Positions 51,149 to 60,001 of a stretch of 64,000 nt of DNA are shown one piece after another. The stretch comes from an uncultured Paracoccaceae bacterium (GTDB lineage: Bacteria > Pseudomonadota > Alphaproteobacteria > Rhodobacterales > Rhodobacteraceae): positions 1 through 64,000 of the forward strand of contig CAKZXZ010000236.1 of assembly GCA_937883775.1 (NCBI GenBank), in the 5' to 3' direction. Each line of letters starts with the position of its first letter. The first letter of the stretch is position 1. The position numbers were made by a program, and so were the translations under genes. The notes below the pieces were generated by a model that searched no databases, had not been told where the DNA came from, and saw only the letters and a list, made by a program, of their open reading frames with translations.

Positions 51149-51805
51149 ATGGACCGTCAAAGCGCCACGCAACGCGAATCGACCGGACAAAAAATCGAAA
51201 GCGTATTGCTCGATGATATCGCTGCCGGTGCATTGCAACCTGGCGAGCGATTGGACGAGACAAAGCTCGCCCAAAGGTTTGGCGTTTCCAGAACACCCAT
51301 CCGCGAAGCGCTGAGCAGACTGACTGCGCAGGGCGTGTTGGTCGTCGGCGAAAAGCGCGGCGTTCGTGTCGCGCAGTATTCGCGCGAAGAGCTTGCGCAA
51401 ATGTTTGAAGCGATGCAAGAGATCGAAAGCATCTGCGCACGCCTTGCAAATCAAAGGCTTACGCTTCTGGCACGCGCCGAGATAGAGACAGCGCAGGCCA
51501 ATTGCAAAGCCGCAGCCAAAGCGAATGATCGCGTCGCCTACATTCGCGCGAACGAGGCGCTTCACCTTTCAATCTATCGCGCCACAGAGAACCCGTACAT
51601 CTTCGAACTAGCCTCTGACTTTCGCCGCAAGACAGGCCCTTTCCGCGCAAAAAAGTTAGAAACGCGGGCCGATCTGATGGCCTCGGTTGAAAATCACGAA
51701 GTGCTTCTGGCCAAGATCTTTTCAGGCGACAGTCAGGTCGCTGTTGATGGTATGCGCGAGCACATGACCGAAAGCTTCATGCGGGTTCTGGCTGTAAATA
51801 GCTGA
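51149..51805 (+). CDS. GntR family transcriptional regulator (FCD-type)
   Basis: LDDIAAGALQPGERLDETKLAQRFGVSRTPIREALSRLTAQGVLVVGEKRGVRV. Confidence 0.95.
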   Translation: MDRQSATQRESTGQKIESVLLDDIAAGALQPGERLDETKLAQRFGVSRTPIREALSRLTAQGVLVVGEKRGVRVAQYSREELAQMFEAMQEIESICARLANQRLTLLARAEIETAQANCKAAAKANDRVAYIRANEALHLSIYRATENPYIFELASDFRRKTGPFRAKKLETRADLMASVENHEVLLAKIFSGDSQVAVDGMREHMTESFMRVLAVNS

Positions 51806-51858
51806 TCCGATACTCGAAAAATCAGAAAATTCTATTGCCGCTGTGGACAGAAAGTAAT

Positions 51859-51872
51859 TTTTGTATACAAAC
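51859..51872. promoter_or_regulatory. GntR operator copy 2 (upstream of MBL/HAD/aldolase/kinase arm)
   Basis: TTTTGTATACAAAC, exact reverse complement of the 14-bp site at 51042-51055. Confidence 0.8.
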
Positions 51873-51898
51873 GTGATGACTCACATCTGGAGGACATC

Positions 51899-52828
51899 AT
51901 GGGCGTTGCAGAGACAAAAATTTATCCGATCAATACAGGCTGGCTTGAAGCTGATCTGGGCACTTACATCTTCTGGAAAGGCCCAGCCGGCCAAAAGATC
52001 TGGAACCCTGTCTATTGCCACTATATCGACACGGGTGAGCATAAAATCCTGATCGACACCGGTTTGTGCGATGAAGAGCGTGCGACCAAGTATCACCACA
52101 AATGCGACAAGCGCGGCTGCCTTCAGGTCCACGAGCATCTTGAACAAAAACTGGGCGTTCATCCCGACGAAATCGATGCAATTGTCTTTACGCACCTGCA
52201 CTGGGATCACGTGCAGAACATGAAGCAATTCAAGAATGCCCGCTATATCGCCCCCAAAGCCGAAATCGAAATGGCCTACAATCCGCTGCCCTTGTATTAT
52301 CGCACCTACGAATGCGGCATCCTTGATATTGAGCCAGCTTACGCTGGATGCGTCTTCGAAGCCGTGGATCAAGAGACAGAGATTTTTCCCGGCATCACAA
52401 TGTTCCACACACCCGGCCACTCTGTTGGGCATATGGCAGTGACGGTCGAAACCAGCGCAGGCGATATCGTCGTTGCCGGTGACGCGATCTTCCAGGAACG
52501 CAATATGGAACCGAACCCCTCCGAAATGTGGCGCTACTGGGTTCCGGCACGATTTGTGAATTCATACGAAGGATGGAAATCGGTCGAAGAGCTCGACAAA
52601 CGTGCGGACTATATTCTTGCATGCCACGACAAGGTCGCCAACGCACGCTCGGACGTCTTTCCTTACGAAGGGATGCCCCTGCGCAAGCGGCGTCAGGTGA
52701 TCCCAGGATATCAGTTCTATTTTGGCGATATGCCCACCGGTATGGCTGACAAATCTGCTCCGGCCCTGACCAAGGAAGAGGCCGAGGCCTACATCGCAGG
52801 TCTTGTTCCACCAACACCCGATCCCTGA
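51899..52828 (+). CDS. MBL-fold metallohydrolase, N-acyl-homoserine-lactonase-like family
   Basis: IVFTHLHWDHVQNM (HxHxDH), HTPGHSVGHMAV, VVAGDAIF. Confidence 0.9.
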   Translation: MGVAETKIYPINTGWLEADLGTYIFWKGPAGQKIWNPVYCHYIDTGEHKILIDTGLCDEERATKYHHKCDKRGCLQVHEHLEQKLGVHPDEIDAIVFTHLHWDHVQNMKQFKNARYIAPKAEIEMAYNPLPLYYRTYECGILDIEPAYAGCVFEAVDQETEIFPGITMFHTPGHSVGHMAVTVETSAGDIVVAGDAIFQERNMEPNPSEMWRYWVPARFVNSYEGWKSVEELDKRADYILACHDKVANARSDVFPYEGMPLRKRRQVIPGYQFYFGDMPTGMADKSAPALTKEEAEAYIAGLVPPTPDP

Positions 52829-52832
52829 TCGC

Positions 52833-53678
52833 ATGACACGGCTGATCGACAGCATTGGCGATATCGCCACCAAGTTTGATGCCATCGTTCTCGATCAATG
52901 GGGCGTGCTGCACGACGGCAGTGCGCCCTATCCCTCCGCTCTTACGGCCCTTGATGTCCTGCGTGACAGCGCTGCGAAGATCGGGGTCCTGTCCAATTCG
53001 GGCAAACGCGCCGGTTTGAATGTGGAACGCATTGCGGCGATGGGGTTTGACACCGACACGCTCGATTGCGTCATGACCTCGGGCGAGGCGCTTTGGTTGC
53101 AATTTGCCTCGGGGGCTGCTCAGCAAACGACGCTGTATCCGATAGAGGCACGCCCCGGCGACGCGGCGTTCTGGGCGCAGGGCTTGCCGATCACACTGGT
53201 CGATAGACCCCAAGACGCCGAAGCGATTTTGCTTATGGGTTTGCCCGATGGGAGCGAGCCGGATGCCTATGGCGCGCAACTGCAAACCGCATTTGATCGT
53301 GCTTTACCGCTTTATTGCTCTAATCCGGATTTCGTGTCGCCGCGTGGTGGGGGCACCTATGTCATGTCCCCGGGCGCGCTGGCCCAGCGCTATCGCGAAG
53401 TGGGTGGCGAAGTGCATCTTTTCGGTAAGCCCTACCCGTCGATCTTCAAGGCGATTGAAACCACGCTGAACTGCACCCCTGATCGCATTCTGATGATCGG
53501 AGACAGCCTACATCACGATATTCTGGGCGCTCAAACCGCTGGTTGGCACAGCTTGCTGATCCAGGCCGGCATCCACGCACCCGATATTCGCGCCGGTCAT
53601 CAGGCAGACGACATTGCCCAATTGGCCAATGCGACTGCGATGCCACCACCTGATTATTCCCTTCCCGATTTGAGGTAA
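52833..53678 (+). CDS. HAD-IIA family hydrolase (TIGR01459-like)
   Basis: DAIVLDQWGVLHDGSAPYPSAL; LSNSGKRAG; LFGKPYPSIFKAIE; MIGDSLHHDILGAQTAGW. Confidence 0.9.
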   Translation: MTRLIDSIGDIATKFDAIVLDQWGVLHDGSAPYPSALTALDVLRDSAAKIGVLSNSGKRAGLNVERIAAMGFDTDTLDCVMTSGEALWLQFASGAAQQTTLYPIEARPGDAAFWAQGLPITLVDRPQDAEAILLMGLPDGSEPDAYGAQLQTAFDRALPLYCSNPDFVSPRGGGTYVMSPGALAQRYREVGGEVHLFGKPYPSIFKAIETTLNCTPDRILMIGDSLHHDILGAQTAGWHSLLIQAGIHAPDIRAGHQADDIAQLANATAMPPPDYSLPDLR

Positions 53679-53682
53679 GTCC

Positions 53683-54642
53683 ATGGACGCCCTGCTCACC
53701 CCCGCATTCCGCGCGCTTTCGGCACGCCTTGGTCAAGACCCTTTGCGCGTTCAGGGACCGGGCGGAAACACTTCAATCAAGTCTGGTGATGTCATGTGGA
53801 TCAAAGCCTCGGGCACCGAACTTGCCGATGCCGAGACGGACCCGATCTTTGTCGCTGTTGATCGTGCAGCCGCCAAAGCCGAAGCAGCTGGCAGCGGCGA
53901 TGGCAGCTGCAAGACAACGGTGTTGGATCCGTCCAATACGCTGCGCCCCTCTATCGAAACGACCTTTCACGCCGCCCTCGATTGGGCTGTCGTCGCACAC
54001 ACGCATTCGATCGCCACGCTTGTTCACGCAATCAGCCCGGAAGGGCGCAAGATCGCCGCGCAAAAGCTGGCCGGATTGCCGGTCGTCTTTGTTCCTTACG
54101 CCAAACCGGGGCTGCCGCTAACGCGCGAGATTTTGGCCAGAGCAACGGACAAGACACAGATCATCGTACTCGAAAACCACGGTCTGATCTGCTGCGGCGC
54201 CACCGTCGAAGAGGTCGCCGCGATTATGGACGATGTTGAAACCAGGCTTGCCATGCCAGAGCAAAGCGCGAAGTCCGCTCCTAACGGCCCCGATAAGCTT
54301 GGCTTTGAACGGCTTGCCGAAAGCTGGATCGCGTATGATACGCGCGCTTGTGAGCTGGCGGGCGCCGGATCCTATTACCCGGACCATGTCGTGTTTCTGG
54401 GCCCAGCGCTGCCCGCGTCCGATCATGACGGCAGCCCGCCTGCGATCCTGATGGCACATGAGGGGCTTTACCTGCGCAACGGGGCGACCTCGTCACAACG
54501 CGCCATGGTGCGCTGCCTTTCAGATTGTCTTGCAAGACTGCCCGCCGACTGGAGCGTTGCAGCAATTGGCAATGACGCCGAGGCAGAACTGCTAAACTGG
54601 GATGCCGAGAAATACCGCCAAGCGCTTGCTGCCCGGTCATGA
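53683..54642 (+). CDS. Class II aldolase/adducin domain protein (second, larger paralogue)
   Basis: RVQGPGGNTSIKSGDVMWIKASGTEL; VVAHTHSIATLVHA; VLENHGLICCGATVEEVAA. Confidence 0.9.
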   Translation: MDALLTPAFRALSARLGQDPLRVQGPGGNTSIKSGDVMWIKASGTELADAETDPIFVAVDRAAAKAEAAGSGDGSCKTTVLDPSNTLRPSIETTFHAALDWAVVAHTHSIATLVHAISPEGRKIAAQKLAGLPVVFVPYAKPGLPLTREILARATDKTQIIVLENHGLICCGATVEEVAAIMDDVETRLAMPEQSAKSAPNGPDKLGFERLAESWIAYDTRACELAGAGSYYPDHVVFLGPALPASDHDGSPPAILMAHEGLYLRNGATSSQRAMVRCLSDCLARLPADWSVAAIGNDAEAELLNWDAEKYRQALAARS

Positions 54643-55913
54643 CGGGCCTGAGCCTTGGCATAGATATCGGCACCTCTGGCATCCGAACTGCGGTGCTGGA
54701 TGAAAGCGGTGCGCTTCTCAGCACTGCCCGCGCCCCGCATGAGCCACAAGATACCAAACATATTGATGCAATGGCGTGGTGGCGTGCTGTAGAAAGCTGC
54801 ATCGCCAGCCAGGGCATTGCACTCCAGAAGATCGGGCATAGCCTTGGCGACGTGGCGCATATCGGCGTTGATGGCACATCGGGGACGATGGTGCTGACGG
54901 ACGCCAACGTAAAACCCGTAACCCGCGCGCTAATGTATAACTCAACAGGCTTCGATGGCGAAGCCAAGCGCATCGCGCAGCACGCACCTGAGGTTCATAT
55001 CACCCAAGGGTCAAACTCTGCCCTTGCACGGGCTTTGAGGCTGCAATCCCAAGACACGGGAAAACGTGCCAGCCATCTGCTGCATCAAGCCGATTTCGTC
55101 ATTGCAAAGCTGCGCGGCACAGGCGGCGTCAGCGATCATAACAACACGCTCAAGCTGGGGTTTGATCCTGAAACCGGCACATGGCCGGATTGGTTTGCGC
55201 AGACGGGCTTCGATCTTTCGCTTTTGCCAAAGGTCGAACCAGCGGGCGCACCTATCGGCCCAATTGCGCCTGACATGGCAAAGCAATTGGGCTTTTCGCC
55301 CGCTGCAATTGTCCATACTGGCACCACCGACAGCATCGCTGCGTTTCTTGCCGCCGCTCCGCTTGTGTCCGGCGCTGCGGTGACCTCGCTTGGCACGACA
55401 CTGGCGATCAAGCTGCTCAGCGAAACGCGGATCGATGATCCATCTGTCGGGCTTTATGCACATAAGCTTGGGAGGTTTTGGCTGGTTGGCGGAGCTTCAA
55501 ACTCTGGCGGTGGCGTTCTGGCCCAGCTGTTCACACCACAAGATCTGGCAAAGCTGTCCGCACAGATCGATCCAACACAACCCAGCCCGCTGAATTACTA
55601 TCCGCTGACAAAACCCGGCGAACGGTTCCCGGTGAACGACCCGAACCATGCGCCAGTTCTAACACCGCGCCCCGACAGCGATGTCGCGTTTCTGCACGGC
55701 CTTCTGGAAAGCATCGCCCGGATCGAGGCGCAGTGTTATGAGGCCATACAAAATCGTGGCGGCAGCGCGCCATCGCAGTTGTTCACAGCAGGTGGCGGCG
55801 CCCAAAACCAGACCTGGACACAAATCCGGGCACGCGTTCTGGGTATTGAACCAAAAGAGGCCGACCAGTCAGAGGCCGCAATTGGAATCGCACGATTGAT
55901 CTTGGACCTCTAA
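54639..55913 (+). CDS. FGGY family carbohydrate kinase (ribulokinase/xylulokinase-like)
   Basis: SLGIDIGTSGIRTAVLDESG; IGVDGTSGTMVL; HTGTTDSIAAFLAA; TAGGGAQNQTWTQIRA. Confidence 0.92.
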   Translation: MTGLSLGIDIGTSGIRTAVLDESGALLSTARAPHEPQDTKHIDAMAWWRAVESCIASQGIALQKIGHSLGDVAHIGVDGTSGTMVLTDANVKPVTRALMYNSTGFDGEAKRIAQHAPEVHITQGSNSALARALRLQSQDTGKRASHLLHQADFVIAKLRGTGGVSDHNNTLKLGFDPETGTWPDWFAQTGFDLSLLPKVEPAGAPIGPIAPDMAKQLGFSPAAIVHTGTTDSIAAFLAAAPLVSGAAVTSLGTTLAIKLLSETRIDDPSVGLYAHKLGRFWLVGGASNSGGGVLAQLFTPQDLAKLSAQIDPTQPSPLNYYPLTKPGERFPVNDPNHAPVLTPRPDSDVAFLHGLLESIARIEAQCYEAIQNRGGSAPSQLFTAGGGAQNQTWTQIRARVLGIEPKEADQSEAAIGIARLILDL

Positions 55914-55920
55914 CACGAAA

Positions 55921-55945
55921 GGGCCGCCCTTTATCAGAGCGGCCC
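55921..55945. terminator. Terminator between convergent FGGY kinase and AGCS genes
   Basis: GGGCCGC-N11-GCGGCCC hairpin immediately after the kinase stop. Confidence 0.6.
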
Positions 55946-55967
55946 CATCTTGTCATAGCTGACACGC

Positions 55968-57524
55968 CTAGTGCGAGAACTTCTTGATCTCACCTGATTT
56001 CAGACGCGCGCTGTAGGAGTTCAACTCTTTGCGCACCACTTTCATCAGGAAGTAGAGACAGAAGATATTGACGACCGCCATCGCAAAGATGGCCGCATCC
56101 GAAAAGTCGATCACGGGCCCAAGGCTTGCTGCCGCACCAATCACGATGAAGACGCAGAAGATGATCTTGAAAATCAGCTCTGTCGTCTTGCCTTCGCCAA
56201 ACAGATACGTCCACGCCTTGAGGCCGTAGTAAGACCACGAGATCATCGTCGAGAACGCGAACAGGACGACCGCAATAACCAGCACAAAGGGGAACCAGCT
56301 GATCGCTGAGCCAAACGCTGCAGACGTCAGCGCAACACCCCCCGTATCGCCAACCGTAGCAATCGCAGTACCAGCCTCGTTGAGCATGTAATTGCCGGTT
56401 GTCTCGTCGATAATCAGCTGCTGGGAGATGATGATGACCAAGGCAGTCATCGTGCAAATCACAACCGTGTCGATCAGCGGCTCAAGCAACGAAACAAAGC
56501 CTTCGGTGATCGGTTCCTTGGTCTTCACCGCCGAGTGTGCAATCGCAGCCGACCCCACGCCCGCTTCGTTTGAAAACGCAGCCCGCTTGAAGCCTTGGAT
56601 CAGCGCGCCGACAAAGCCCCCTGCAACCCCCAGCCCGGTAAAGGCGCCGGCAAAGATCTGTCCAAAGGCCCAACCGATCATGTCGTAGTTCACGATCAGA
56701 ACAATAAGCGCCGCGCCGACATACATAATGCCCATGAACGGCACAACTTTTTCAGTGACCTTGGCAATGGACTTGATCCCGCCGACGATCACAGCAAAGG
56801 CCACCGCCGCAAAGATGACGCCCGTGATCCACCCTGGATACTCACCCGTGATCTGCGTGATCTGCACATGGGCCTGATTGGCTTGGAACATATTCCCGCC
56901 ACCAAGCGCACCAAGGATACAAAAAACTGAAAAGAGAACCGCTAGGATCTTGCCGCCCGGCAAGCCCAGTTCGTCAAAACCCTTCGAGATGTAATACATC
57001 GGGCCACCAGAGACGGTCCCGTCAGGGTATTCGTTGCGGTATTTCACACCCAGCGTGCATTCGGTGAACTTCGAGGCCATGCCCAGAAGACCGGCAAGGA
57101 TCATCCAGAATGTGGCACCCGGCCCACCAATACCGACCGCAACCGCAACACCTGCGATGTTACCAAGACCGACAGTTCCCGACAGAGCCGTTGCAAGCGC
57201 TTGAAAGTGGCTTACCTCGCCTGCGTCATTAGGGTCGGAATAATCCCCTTTGACCAAACCAATCGCATGGCCAAAAAAGCGAAACTGCACAGCTGCAAAG
57301 TAGATTGTGAAAACAGTCGCACCGACAACCAGCCACATGACGATCCATGGAAAGTCGGTGCCGGGAATAGGCGCGAAGATAAAGCTGACGAAAGGACCTG
57401 TGAAATTGGCAAAAGCCTCGTTCACGCGGGCGTCCAAAGACTGTGCGGGGTCCTGAGCATGCGCAGGCAACGCAATAGCGACAAATGCAGCGAACGCGAG
57501 GAATATCGAATATGTCTTTTTCAT
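55968..57524 (-). CDS. AGCS family sodium:alanine/glycine symporter
   Basis: ALSGTVGLGNIAGVAVAVGIGGPGATFWMILAGLLGMASKFTECTLGVKYR; NEAGVGSAAIAHSAV. Confidence 0.96.
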   Translation of the reverse strand: MKKTYSIFLAFAAFVAIALPAHAQDPAQSLDARVNEAFANFTGPFVSFIFAPIPGTDFPWIVMWLVVGATVFTIYFAAVQFRFFGHAIGLVKGDYSDPNDAGEVSHFQALATALSGTVGLGNIAGVAVAVGIGGPGATFWMILAGLLGMASKFTECTLGVKYRNEYPDGTVSGGPMYYISKGFDELGLPGGKILAVLFSVFCILGALGGGNMFQANQAHVQITQITGEYPGWITGVIFAAVAFAVIVGGIKSIAKVTEKVVPFMGIMYVGAALIVLIVNYDMIGWAFGQIFAGAFTGLGVAGGFVGALIQGFKRAAFSNEAGVGSAAIAHSAVKTKEPITEGFVSLLEPLIDTVVICTMTALVIIISQQLIIDETTGNYMLNEAGTAIATVGDTGGVALTSAAFGSAISWFPFVLVIAVVLFAFSTMISWSYYGLKAWTYLFGEGKTTELIFKIIFCVFIVIGAAASLGPVIDFSDAAIFAMAVVNIFCLYFLMKVVRKELNSYSARLKSGEIKKFSH

Positions 57525-57536
57525 TTTTACCAGTCC

Positions 57537-57968
57537 TTATGCGACGACAGTGACGGGAACGCGTGCGTTCATCACAAGGTTTGCTGTTGAGCTGCCGAAC
57601 AGGCGCGAGGTCAAACCGCCTGCACTTGTGCGTGCAACGATGATCTGGCTTGCGCCTTCGCTGTGGGCAATATCATCAATCGTGTCGGCCACATCACCGT
57701 GGCGCACCATCGCCCGGGCTGACAATCCAGCCTCGGTCAGGGATGCCACCGCAGGATTAACCACGCGTTCCATCGCGATGGAGATTTCCTCCTCGCGCCG
57801 TTTGTGTCTCTGCGCGTTCTCTTCCGCGGTCTGGAAGGAAAATGGCGACCACTCAATCACGTAGATCACGATCAACTCGCAATCTTTCGTGCAGGCCGCC
57901 AGATTTTTGGCGAATGCGAGGGCTTTGTCCCCCGAGCTTTGGCCATCAAGGCCGATCACTAGTTTCAT
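57537..57968 (-). CDS. Universal stress protein family (UspA)
   Basis: MKLVIGLDGQSSGDKALAFA; IIVARTSAGGLTSRLFGSSTANLVMNARVPVTVV (G-2x-G-9x-G(S/T) motif). Confidence 0.94.
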   Translation of the reverse strand: MKLVIGLDGQSSGDKALAFAKNLAACTKDCELIVIYVIEWSPFSFQTAEENAQRHKRREEEISIAMERVVNPAVASLTEAGLSARAMVRHGDVADTIDDIAHSEGASQIIVARTSAGGLTSRLFGSSTANLVMNARVPVTVVA

Positions 57969-58262
57969 GGGTCTGTCCCTGTTTTATGTTTTTTTAAGAA
58001 AGGCACCTCAACAGTGGGGCACTCATGTGGGAACCTGCCCGAGACCGCCAATCTCCAGATACGCTAAGAGATTAAAGGGTTTCGGTCTACAATCTTGAAG
58101 AAGCCTCGCACGTCGCCCGTGATCCAACCTTCCGATTTGACAGAAAATCAGATGCGGCTGGTCCGTATCAGCTTGAACTTTCGAGGGCTGCGAAGACGGC
58201 CAAAAGATAAATCTATTCAGCCTGTCGTGGGTGCATAAGCACGCTGGCGCAGAGTACCCTGT

Positions 58263-59021
58263 CTAAAGAAAGACCCGATAGAAATAGACAGCTGACAGGA
58301 TCAGGCCAAAACCCGTTACTGCCCCGCGCAACAGCTTTTGGTTAACACGCTTTGCCAGCTTGCCGCCGAAATAGCCGCCAATCGCGCTCCCAAACATCAT
58401 CGTGATGGCCTCAGGCCACGCAATCAACCCACTGAGACCAAAAAGAATAATACTGATGAACGTAAAACTTGTCGCGGTGGCATTCTTGATTGCATTGGCC
58501 ACATGAAAATCGCGATAGCCAAGAAGCTGACCCAACGCCAACAGGATGACACCGACGCCCGCTCCGAAATAGCCACCATAGATTGAGACCGCAAAAAGCG
58601 CTGCATATACGATCCGGTCGCCCCCGGCTTCGCCCGCCATTGCCAACAACGCTGCACGCAAGCGGTCTCCCAGAACGAAAAGAGCGGTGGCCGCAAGCAG
58701 AAGAAATGGGATCAACACATCAAAAAACGCCGGATCCGAAAAGATCAGCAATAATGAGCCGATAACAGCTCCCGCCCCGGAATAAAGCAGGATGGGAATC
58801 AACCTGCGGCCGATCCTGCGCAACTCATCAAGGTAGGGCGGCAACGCAAACAGGTTGGCGGGTGCCAACGCAAGGAAGTTGGTGGCGTTTGCAACGACAG
58901 GCGGCAATCCGACCGCCATCAAGACCGGAAAAGAAAAAAGCGTGGCTCCGCCTGCAATGGCGTTCCAACCGCCTGCAATCACGCCGATGCCTACCAAAAG
59001 GGCGATTTCCAAAAAGTCCAT
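58263..59021 (-). CDS. TauE/SafE family sulfite exporter-like membrane protein
   Basis: GGWNAIAGGATLFSFPVLMAVGLPPVVANATN; YGGYFGAGVGVILLALGQLLGYRDFHVANAIKN. Confidence 0.93.
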   Translation of the reverse strand: MDFLEIALLVGIGVIAGGWNAIAGGATLFSFPVLMAVGLPPVVANATNFLALAPANLFALPPYLDELRRIGRRLIPILLYSGAGAVIGSLLLIFSDPAFFDVLIPFLLLAATALFVLGDRLRAALLAMAGEAGGDRIVYAALFAVSIYGGYFGAGVGVILLALGQLLGYRDFHVANAIKNATATSFTFISIILFGLSGLIAWPEAITMMFGSAIGGYFGGKLAKRVNQKLLRGAVTGFGLILSAVYFYRVFL

Positions 59022-59121
59022 AAGGCGGTTCCAGTCGCGATTGCTGGGCTTGGATTAGCGCGATAATGTCATCGTGAAAAACGAAAGTAATTTATATCAA
59101 ACATCGAAATTTTCGAACGCT

Positions 59122-59967
59122 ATGGTAACGACAGATCAACTCCGCGCCTTCCTGACGATTGCTGATTTGGGCAATCTAACGGCCGCATCCGGACGTCTGC
59201 ATAAAACCCAGTCTGCCGTCAGCGCACAGCTCAAAAACCTCGAGGCGACAGTCGGCGTAGCGTTGTTTGAGCGCGCAGCGCGGGGCATGATCCTGACCGA
59301 ACAGGGGGAACGCTTCCTGCCGCAGGCACGTACAACACTGCGCGAACTGGGCGCGTTGACGTCAATGTTCAACGACGCCCTGTCTGGCACCATTCGCATC
59401 GGTGTGCCGGACGATTTCGAGGATGGCCGACTTGAGCATTTGCTGGGCACATTCGCGCAAACACATCCCGGCGTCGAAGTCCGCATCACCTCAGGCTGCA
59501 CGCATGATTTTGAAAAAGCTATTGCCCGCGACGATCTGGATATCGCTGTAAAATCAGGGCCAACCTATGGGGCGGGGGATCCGCTTTACGAAGAAAACAT
59601 CGTCTGGGTCACGGCCAGCACACGCAAGGGCGCTGCGTTCGAGTGTATTCCCCTTGCCCTTCTGGACCGTGATTGCTGGTGGCGCCAAATTCCCCAAACA
59701 GCCTTGGACGCGGCAGGAAAACCCTATCGCATCGCATTCTCAAGCAGCAGCTTTGCCAGTGTCTGTTCCGCAGTCCAAGCTGGCTTGGCCGTATCCATCG
59801 TCCCCGAGCGCGTCGTGACAGATCGCATGAGAATACTTGCTGAGAGAGACGGCTTTCCCAGACTGCCAACCATACGCCGAACCATCCTGTCGAACGCGCA
59901 TGCCTCACAAGACTTGGTAGATGCGGTGCGAACCGCGTTCCTCTCTCTGGCTGGCAAGGGCACCTAG
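59122..59967 (+). CDS. LysR family transcriptional regulator
   Basis: MVTTDQLRAFLTIADLGNLTAASGRLHKTQSAVSAQLKNLEATVGVALFERAARGMILT; alternative start 59074. Confidence 0.94.
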   Translation: MVTTDQLRAFLTIADLGNLTAASGRLHKTQSAVSAQLKNLEATVGVALFERAARGMILTEQGERFLPQARTTLRELGALTSMFNDALSGTIRIGVPDDFEDGRLEHLLGTFAQTHPGVEVRITSGCTHDFEKAIARDDLDIAVKSGPTYGAGDPLYEENIVWVTASTRKGAAFECIPLALLDRDCWWRQIPQTALDAAGKPYRIAFSSSSFASVCSAVQAGLAVSIVPERVVTDRMRILAERDGFPRLPTIRRTILSNAHASQDLVDAVRTAFLSLAGKGT

Positions 59968-60001
59968 TGGCAAAGGCGGCCAGCCTGGCACAGTATGGCG
60001 A

